From: Actinomycetota bacterium
GTDB lineage: Bacteria > Actinomycetota > Acidimicrobiia > Acidimicrobiales > Iamiaceae
Direction: 5' to 3'
DNA: 64,000 nt
Assembly: GCA_019639075.1 (NCBI GenBank)
Contig: JAHBSO010000001.1
Span: forward strand, 1 to 64,000
The position numbers and the translations under genes are program-made. Positions within the stretch are counted from its first letter, which is position 1. The number at the start of each line of letters is the position of its first letter. The notes under the pieces were generated by a model. That model was not told the origin of the DNA, searched no databases, and saw nothing but the letters and a program-made list of their open reading frames with translations. Shown here piece after piece: positions 58,256 through 64,000 of this stretch.

Positions 58256-59016
58256 CCGACCTGGTGCTCGAAGAAGGCGAGGCGCTCGCCGCCGCCGTGC
58301 ACCACCAGGTTGGAACCGCTGACGAACCGGGCCAGGTCGCTGCACAAGAAGGCCACGGCGTTGCCGATGTCGGCCGGCTCGGCCGCCCGACCGAGCGGGA
58401 CGGTCGCCTCGACCGCGGCCACGCCCTCGGGCCCGCCGTAGTAGTCCTCGAACAGCTCGGTGCGCACCATGCCGCCGGTGACGCTGTTGAGTCGCACCTT
58501 CGGCGCCCACTCCATGGCCAGGCTCGTGGTGAGGCTGATGAGCCCGGCCTTGGCCGCCCCGTAGACCGCGGTGCCCGGCGACGGTCGCATCCCCGACAGC
58601 GACGTGATGTTGACGATCGAGCCACCCTCGTCCTGGGTCTGCATCACCCGGTTGGCGGCCTGGGCGACGTGGAGCGCGCTCATGAGGTTGAGCGCCACGA
58701 TCCGGTCGCTGAACCGGGGTGACGCGGTGGCCGCGTCGGTGCCCGGGGCCCCACCGGCGTTGTTCACCGCGATGTCGAGCCGGCCGTGCTCGGCGGCCAC
58801 CGCGTCGACCACCGCGGCGGCCGCGTCGGCGTCGCGCACGTCGACCGGGTGGAACGTGGTGCCGTCGGGGAGGGTGCCGGGCTCGGGCGCGGTCCGCCCG
58901 CAGACGGCCACCCGCGCCCCGGCCTCGACGAGGCACTCGGTGATGCCCCGGCCGACGCCGCGGGTCCCGCCGGTCACCAGCGCGACCCGGTCTCGGAGGT
59001 CGATCGTCAAGGGCAT
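58252..59016 (-). CDS. SDR family oxidoreductase
   Basis: A 254-residue SDR: TGGTRGVG (15-22), NNAG (85-88), S139, Y152-x3-K156 (YGAAKAG), and VRTELFEDYYGGPEGV. CGRT at the second strand suggests NADP. The start at 59016 has GGGAG a few bases upstream; an alternative ATG at 59049 would add 11 Pro/Ala residues. It lies 120 bases downstream of glnB on the same strand and converges with the GlnR-like gene. The substrate is unknown. Confidence 0.85.
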   Translation of the reverse strand: MPLTIDLRDRVALVTGGTRGVGRGITECLVEAGARVAVCGRTAPEPGTLPDGTTFHPVDVRDADAAAAVVDAVAAEHGRLDIAVNNAGGAPGTDAATASPRFSDRIVALNLMSALHVAQAANRVMQTQDEGGSIVNITSLSGMRPSPGTAVYGAAKAGLISLTTSLAMEWAPKVRLNSVTGGMVRTELFEDYYGGPEGVAAVEATVPLGRAAEPADIGNAVAFLCSDLARFVSGSNLVVHGGGERLAFFEHQVG

Positions 59017-59136
59017 CGGGGCTCCCGGGGGTGCGGCGGTCGTTGGCATGGTGCCACGTCGCGGACGTGGGGACGCGCCGGTGCCGCCGCCCGCGAAGGG
59101 CAGCGGCACCGGTGGTCCAGGTTGGTGGTGCCGGCG

Positions 59137-59493
<357 letters not shown>

Positions 59494-60705
59494 TTAGTTG
59501 GTGCCGTGGTAGGCGGTTTCGGCGTGCTCGGCCAGGTCGAGGCCGTTCACTTCGGTTTCCTCGTCGACCCGGAGGCCGATGGTCGCCTTCAGGGCGAGGG
59601 CGATGAGGGTGGTGACGGTGAACGAGTAGACGATCGTTGCACCGTTGGCGAGCGCGAGCTCGCCGAAGAGCTTCATGCCGCCGCCTTCGAAGGCGCCGGC
59701 CAGGAAGTCGCCGCCGTAGTACGCGGGCGACGCGAAGAGCCCGAGCAGCATCGAGCCGACGAGCCCGCCGACGAAGTGCACGCCGACGACGTCGAGCGCG
59801 TCGTCGTAGCCGAGCTTCGTCTTGAGCCCGACCGCGAAGGCGCACGCGGCGCCGGCGACGCCGCCGATGATGATCGGTGCCGGGCCGGAGACGAAGCCGG
59901 CGCAGGGCGTGATCGCCACCAGGCCGGCGACGATGCCCGATGCGGCACCCAGGGTCGTGGCGTGGCCGTCACGGAGCTTCTCCACGAGGACCCACACCAG
60001 ACCGGCCGCGGCTGCCGCGAGGAAGGTGTTGAGGAACGCCTGGACGGCGACCCCGTTGGCGGCACCGGCCGAGCCGGCGTTGAAGCCGAACCAGCCGAAC
60101 CACAGGATCCCGGTGCCGAGCATCACCATCGGCATGTTGTGCGGTGGGTGCCCCTCCGCGGGCCAGCCCTTCCGCTTGCCGAGCACCAGCGCGAGCGCCA
60201 GCGCCGCGATCCCGGCGTTCACGTGGATCGCCGTCCCGCCGGCGAAGTCGAGCACCCCCCGGGCGTGCATCCAGCCGCCGTAGACCCACTTGAACACGGG
60301 CACGAAGACCAGCAGCAGCCACAGGGGGACGAACACGGCCCACGCGGTGAACTTCATCCGGTCGGCGATCGCCCCGGAGATCAGCGCCGGCGTGATCACG
60401 GCGAACATCCCGAAGAAGGTGGCGATGAGGAGCGTCGCCTCGTCGCCCTTGGCGACCGAGAGCCCCTTGAAGAACGCGAGGTCGAAGTTGCCGATCCAGC
60501 CCCCGGCACTGCCGCCCTGGGCGAGCGAGTAGCCGACGACCACCCAGACGATGGGCACGATCAACAGGCACCAGAAGTTCATCATCAACATGTTGAGGAC
60601 GTTCTTGGCGCGGTCCATCCCTCCGTAGAAGAGGGCGAGGCCCGGCGTCATGAACAGCACGAGCGCGGCTGATGTCATGACCCATGCGGCGTCTCCGGTA
60701 TCCAT
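59494..60705 (-). CDS. amtB: Ammonium transporter Amt
   Basis: A 403-residue channel with 11 membrane helices. Landmarks: MTPGLALFYGGMDRAKNVLN, the family signature DFAGGTAIHVNAG (with the pore histidine), FNAGSAGAANGVAVQAFLNT and VDVVGVHFVGGLVGSMLLGL (second pore histidine). The start at 60705 follows GGAGCAACCG. It is the first gene of the amtB-glnB operon. A possible GlnR half-site pair lies about 65 bases upstream. Confidence 0.95.
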   Translation of the reverse strand: MDTGDAAWVMTSAALVLFMTPGLALFYGGMDRAKNVLNMLMMNFWCLLIVPIVWVVVGYSLAQGGSAGGWIGNFDLAFFKGLSVAKGDEATLLIATFFGMFAVITPALISGAIADRMKFTAWAVFVPLWLLLVFVPVFKWVYGGWMHARGVLDFAGGTAIHVNAGIAALALALVLGKRKGWPAEGHPPHNMPMVMLGTGILWFGWFGFNAGSAGAANGVAVQAFLNTFLAAAAAGLVWVLVEKLRDGHATTLGAASGIVAGLVAITPCAGFVSGPAPIIIGGVAGAACAFAVGLKTKLGYDDALDVVGVHFVGGLVGSMLLGLFASPAYYGGDFLAGAFEGGGMKLFGELALANGATIVYSFTVTTLIALALKATIGLRVDEETEVNGLDLAEHAETAYHGTN

Positions 60706-60769
60706 TCGGTTGCTCCCGACTGCAGGCGATTGTTCGGTAGTTGGACGCTGCACAGCCTGAGCCAGGCAT

Positions 60770-60785
60770 GTTTCGTGGTTGTTTC
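60770..60785 (-). promoter_or_regulatory. Possible GlnR-type box upstream of amtB
   Basis: Read on the minus strand this is GAAAC-AACCAC-GAAAC: two GAAAC motifs separated by exactly six bases, the spacing of known GlnR boxes (GTNAC/GAAAC-N6). The first element would normally be GTNAC, so the match is partial. It lies about 65 bases before the amtB ATG. Confidence 0.4.
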
Positions 60786-60905
60786 GTCGAAGACGCCGTT
60801 CGCGGAACCACACATGACAGAAATCTGACGTCAGGCTGGCCCGCATCCTTCGTGGTCAGCGACCGGGATGTGATGTCGGGCACGTCCGGGGCCATGATGG
60901 CGCCC

Positions 60906-61313
60906 ATGGCGCTCGTTCCCGACGACCTCGGACCGGACCACCTGGCCTTCCTCGCCGACCGGCACCTCGCGACCCTCACGACGGTCCGACCGGACGGGAC
61001 CCCGCACGTCGCCCCGGTGGGGTTCGGCTACGACCCGGTGGCCGGGCTCGTCCGCATCATCACCTTCGAGGGCAGCCGGAAGGTCCGCAACCTGGACGCG
61101 GCGACCGCGGCGGCGGACGGAGGGCGGGCCGTCGTCTGCCAGGTCGACGGCGCCCGCTGGTTGGCGCTCGAGGGCCCCGCCGAGGTCACCCGCGACCCGG
61201 AACGGGTCGCGGCGGCGGTCGGCGCGTACGCGGCGCGGTACCGGCAGCCGGGCGAGCGCGAGGACCGCGTCGCGATCGAGATCCGGGTCGACCGGATCCT
61301 CGGTCGGGCCTGA
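60906..61313 (+). CDS. PPOX-class F420-dependent (PNPOx-fold) protein
   Basis: A 135-residue split-barrel flavin/F420 protein: HLAFLADRHLATLTTVRPDG, TPHVAPVGFGYDP, GLVRIITFEGSRKVRNLDAA and VCQVDGARWLALEGPAEVTR follow the TIGR03618/Rv1155 pattern, including the lysine-arginine SRKVRNL that contacts the deazaflavin phosphate. It probably reduces a small substrate with F420H2. Several ATGs precede 60906; this one is chosen because homology begins there. The divergent amtB promoter region lies upstream. Confidence 0.82.
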   Translation: MALVPDDLGPDHLAFLADRHLATLTTVRPDGTPHVAPVGFGYDPVAGLVRIITFEGSRKVRNLDAATAAADGGRAVVCQVDGARWLALEGPAEVTRDPERVAAAVGAYAARYRQPGEREDRVAIEIRVDRILGRA

Positions 61314-61347
61314 CCGGGCCGGACCACCCGACCCGTACACTCGCCCC

Positions 61348-64000
61348 ATGAACTGTCCGGCGTGCGGGGCGACCACCGGCGTCGACGCCAAGTTCTGCGC
61401 CTCCTGCGGCCACGCGCTCCGCGGCCCGGAGGACGAGCGGCGGGTCGTCACGGTGCTCTTCGCCGACCTCGTCGGGTTCACGTCGCTGTCCGAGCAGCTC
61501 GATCCCGAGCGGGTGAAGAACCTCGTCGACCGGTGCTTCGAGCGCCTCGCCGCCGAGATCACCGCGTTCGGTGGCCGGGTCGACAAGATCGTCGGCGACG
61601 CGGTCGTGGCCCTCTTCGGTGCACCCGTGGCCCACGAGGACGACGCCGAGCGGGCGGTCCGGGCCGCGCTCCGCCTCCACCAGGTGGTGCAGGCCGAGGC
61701 GGCCGAGAGCGGTCAGGAGCTGCGCCTGCGCATCGGGATCAACACCGGCGAGGTGCTGGTCGGGGCGATGCGGGCCGCGGGGTCCATCACCGCCATGGGC
61801 GACGTGGTCAACACCGCGGCCCGGTTGCAGACGGCGGCCGAGCCGGGGCAGGTGCTCGTCGGTCCGTCGACCCACGCGGCCACGATCGACGCCATCGCGT
61901 ACGAACCGCTCGGCGACCTCGCCGTGCGGGGCCGGGTCGAGACGGTCGAGGCATGGGTCGCGCAGGCGCCAGTGGTCGAGCCCGGCTCGCGTCGGCGCCG
62001 CAACGACGTCACCCTCGTCGGCCGGGACCACGAGATGGCCCTGCTGCACCACGCCGTCGAGGCGTCGATCACCCACGATCGGGCGCTGCTGATCCTGCTC
62101 GTGGCCGACGTCGGGGTGGGCAAGAGCCGTCTCGCCGACGAGATCGCGGGCTGGGCCGTCGACACGTTCCGGGCGGTCCCGGCAAAGGGGCGGTGCCTTC
62201 CCTACGGCGAGGCCAACGTGTGGTGGCCGGTGGCCGACGCGCTCCGCGGCGCGCTGGGCGTCGACGTCGGGGCCGGGATCGACGAGGCCCGTCGGTCGGT
62301 CCGCGCCGCGGTCGTCCGCACCCTGCCCGCCGACACGGCCGACGACGAGCACGACCGCGTCACCGACGGGATGCTGAACCTCCTCGGCTTCGAGGCCACG
62401 GTGGAGGCGGAGCCGGCGACGGTGCGCGAGGAGATCGGGCGGGCGCTCGGCCTGTACCTCAACGCGGTGTCGAGTCGCCGCCCGGTCGTGTTCCAGGTCA
62501 GCGATCTGCACTGGGCCGACGAGGTGCTCCTGCGCCTCATCGACCACGTGATCGAGAACGTCGCCAACCGGCCGGCCGTGCTGGTGGCCACCGCCCGTCC
62601 CGACCTGCTCGACCGGTGGCAGCCGTCGCCGGGCCGTCACAACGCACTCGTCCTGCACCTCGACCCGCTCGACCGGGAGGCGGCCCGCCGCCTGCTCGAC
62701 GAGCTGGCCGGGCGGCCCCTGCCCGAGCACGTGGCCGACGACGTACTCGACCGCAGCGGTGGCAACCCGTTCTTCCTGGAGGAGCTGGTGTCGCTCCTCG
62801 AAGCGCCGGCGGGGTCGGCCGGCGAGGATGCCGCGGGCGCGGGCTCCCACGCCGGCGAGCTCCCGGCGACGCTGCGCGGGCTGGTCACCGCGCGCCTCGA
62901 CGCGCTCGACCCGGAGGTCCGGGGCCTGCTCCAGCACGCGGCGGTGATCGGCCCGCGGGGTCCGGTCATGGGCCTGCGGGAGCTGTCGCGGGCGCTGCAC
63001 CCGGTGCGGGGCGCCGACATCGACGGGCCGCTCGAGGTGCTGGTCGACGAGGGCATCCTCGACGTGGAGGACGACCGCTGGGCGTTCCGGTCGTACCTCG
63101 TGCGCGACGTGTCGTACCAGGCGATCACCAAGGGCGACCGGGTCAAGGTGCACCACGGCATCGCCCGCTGGCTGGAGGACACCTACGGCGACCAGCGGCC
63201 CCGTCCCGCGTGGTTGGTCGACCAGCTCGCCCACCACTTCGGCGCGGTCGTCACCCTCGGCACGGAGCTGGGGGTCATCGGTCGCAGCCCGGACCTGTCG
63301 ACGGACCTGCGGGACCGTGCCCGGCGTTGGACGGTCGCGGCCGCGGCGCAGGCCCGGCGCGACCAGGCGGTCCCGGCGGCGATCCAGCGCTACGACCAGG
63401 CCATCGCGCTGGCCGAGCTCGATCCGTCGACCACCGACGCCGACCTGGCCGACCTGCACGTCATGCGGGCCGACGTCGGCGTCGAGGCCTGGGACTTCGC
63501 CGTCGCGTCGGAGTCGGTCGACCGCATCGAGGCGTTGGCGCCCGAGGGCGAGTCGGCGATCCGGGCCGCGGCGCTCGCGCTGCGGGGCCGGCTGGCGCAG
63601 CGGCGCGGCGACGTCGAGTCCTCGCTGGGTCACCTCGTGGCGGCCGAGGAGATGTACGGGCGCCTGGACCTCGTGGCCGAGCGGTCGGTGACCCTGCGGC
63701 ACCTCACGCTCGTGCAGATCTTCGCCGGACGGATGGACGACGCCCGGGAGAGCGCGGAGCGGTCCCGGGCCGGGTTCGAGGCCATCGGCGACCGCGCCGG
63801 TGAGGGCTGGGTCGTGCAGCACCTGGCGTGGATCGCGTTCATGCAGGGCGACCGGTCGACCGCCGAGGCCCGGTCGTCGGAGGCGATCGAGCTGTTCGCC
63901 CGGGTCAACGACGTCCGCGGGTTGGCCTGGGCCCGGGGCCTCCAGGCGTGGGTGCGCTTCCAGGGCCACCGGATCGAGGAGGCGGCGGAGCTGGCGACGG
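61348..64000 (+). CDS. Class III adenylate/guanylate cyclase fused to an AAA ATPase (runs off the window)
   Basis: At least 884 residues, open at the right edge. Residues 1-24 form a zinc ribbon (CPACG...FCASCGHAL). The cyclase domain spans 32-205 with both metal aspartates (D40 in FADLVGFTSL, D84 in IVGDAVV), substrate lysine K80, and the transition-state pair N155/R159 (GDVVNTAARL). An STAND/AAA-type ATPase follows, with a P-loop at about 252-260 (ADVGVGKS, first glycine replaced), VFQVSDLHWADE as Walker B, and TPR-like helices from about 650. This is the actinobacterial cyclase-ATPase layout, possibly a cAMP-producing signalling protein. Confidence 0.9.
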   Translation, partial: MNCPACGATTGVDAKFCASCGHALRGPEDERRVVTVLFADLVGFTSLSEQLDPERVKNLVDRCFERLAAEITAFGGRVDKIVGDAVVALFGAPVAHEDDAERAVRAALRLHQVVQAEAAESGQELRLRIGINTGEVLVGAMRAAGSITAMGDVVNTAARLQTAAEPGQVLVGPSTHAATIDAIAYEPLGDLAVRGRVETVEAWVAQAPVVEPGSRRRRNDVTLVGRDHEMALLHHAVEASITHDRALLILLVADVGVGKSRLADEIAGWAVDTFRAVPAKGRCLPYGEANVWWPVADALRGALGVDVGAGIDEARRSVRAAVVRTLPADTADDEHDRVTDGMLNLLGFEATVEAEPATVREEIGRALGLYLNAVSSRRPVVFQVSDLHWADEVLLRLIDHVIENVANRPAVLVATARPDLLDRWQPSPGRHNALVLHLDPLDREAARRLLDELAGRPLPEHVADDVLDRSGGNPFFLEELVSLLEAPAGSAGEDAAGAGSHAGELPATLRGLVTARLDALDPEVRGLLQHAAVIGPRGPVMGLRELSRALHPVRGADIDGPLEVLVDEGILDVEDDRWAFRSYLVRDVSYQAITKGDRVKVHHGIARWLEDTYGDQRPRPAWLVDQLAHHFGAVVTLGTELGVIGRSPDLSTDLRDRARRWTVAAAAQARRDQAVPAAIQRYDQAIALAELDPSTTDADLADLHVMRADVGVEAWDFAVASESVDRIEALAPEGESAIRAAALALRGRLAQRRGDVESSLGHLVAAEEMYGRLDLVAERSVTLRHLTLVQIFAGRMDDARESAERSRAGFEAIGDRAGEGWVVQHLAWIAFMQGDRSTAEARSSEAIELFARVNDVRGLAWARGLQAWVRFQGHRIEEAAELAT

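Noticed and set aside
60825..60834. CTGACGTCAG upstream of amtB as a tenth regulon site
   Set aside because: The two half-sites abut with no N5 spacer, so the geometry differs from the nine sites, and it is over 110 bases from the amtB start. A chance palindrome is more likely.

Overview
The window is about 70% GC, densely coded, rich in GTG starts and 4-base stop/start overlaps, and carries many acyl-CoA, steroid and F420-type enzymes. This points to a free-living actinobacterium, most likely of class Acidimicrobiia (Iamia/Ilumatobacter/Microtrichales-like). That placement is inference from gene content; there is no rRNA gene here.

Layout. 1-7.4 kb: the end of a threonine aldolase, a TetR-led operon (ene-reductase, SDR, GH1-like glycosidase, DUF2804), and a decayed patch where an ISL3 transposase remnant abuts a decapitated esterase. 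7.4-9.9 kb: a small-heat-shock/MerR pair, tRNA-Gln(CTG) and tRNA-Glu(CTC), a SanA-like protein and a universal stress protein. 10-17 kb: enoyl-CoA hydratases, an acyl-CoA ligase, a YcaQ-like DNA glycosylase and the first of two paralogous amidohydrolases. 17-20 kb: two adjacent membrane-anchored proteins with LGFP-like repeats. 20-34 kb: fadD3 with a TetR regulator, an LLM/SDR/EthD/SDR run, an amidase, a KstR-site gene, the second amidohydrolase and a GT-C-type membrane protein. 35-39.7 kb: an ECF sigma/anti-sigma pair and a two-component system beside an acidic repeat protein. 39.8-51.9 kb: aldehyde and alcohol dehydrogenases, an ABC exporter, a DUF1800/DUF1501 pair, and a NosD-like lipoprotein with a DUF1996 protein and a cupredoxin. 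52-57.6 kb: an ArgA-like acetyltransferase, fadE30, ipdF, MaoC, and a thiolase with its DUF35 partner. 57.7-64 kb: a GlnR-like winged-helix protein, an amtB-glnB operon, an F420/PPOX protein and a large adenylate cyclase-ATPase that runs off the end.

Two features tie the window together. First, one 19-bp palindrome, (A/T)TCTGAC-N5-GTCAGAT, stands just upstream of nine transcription units. Nearly all of these encode lipid or steroid-type catabolism (enoyl-CoA hydratase, both amidohydrolases, fadD3 operon, LLM/SDR operon, MFE2-type SDR, fadE30-ipdF, DUF35-thiolase), and one encodes a TetR regulator that is the natural candidate to bind it. Two further sites match the KstR operator. The window therefore looks like a dispersed steroid/acyl-CoA regulon. 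Second, the intergenic spaces hold at least four families of dispersed palindromic repeats. One family brackets a lone AbiEi/DUF559-like gene, and another supplies the last codons of the YcaQ-like gene.
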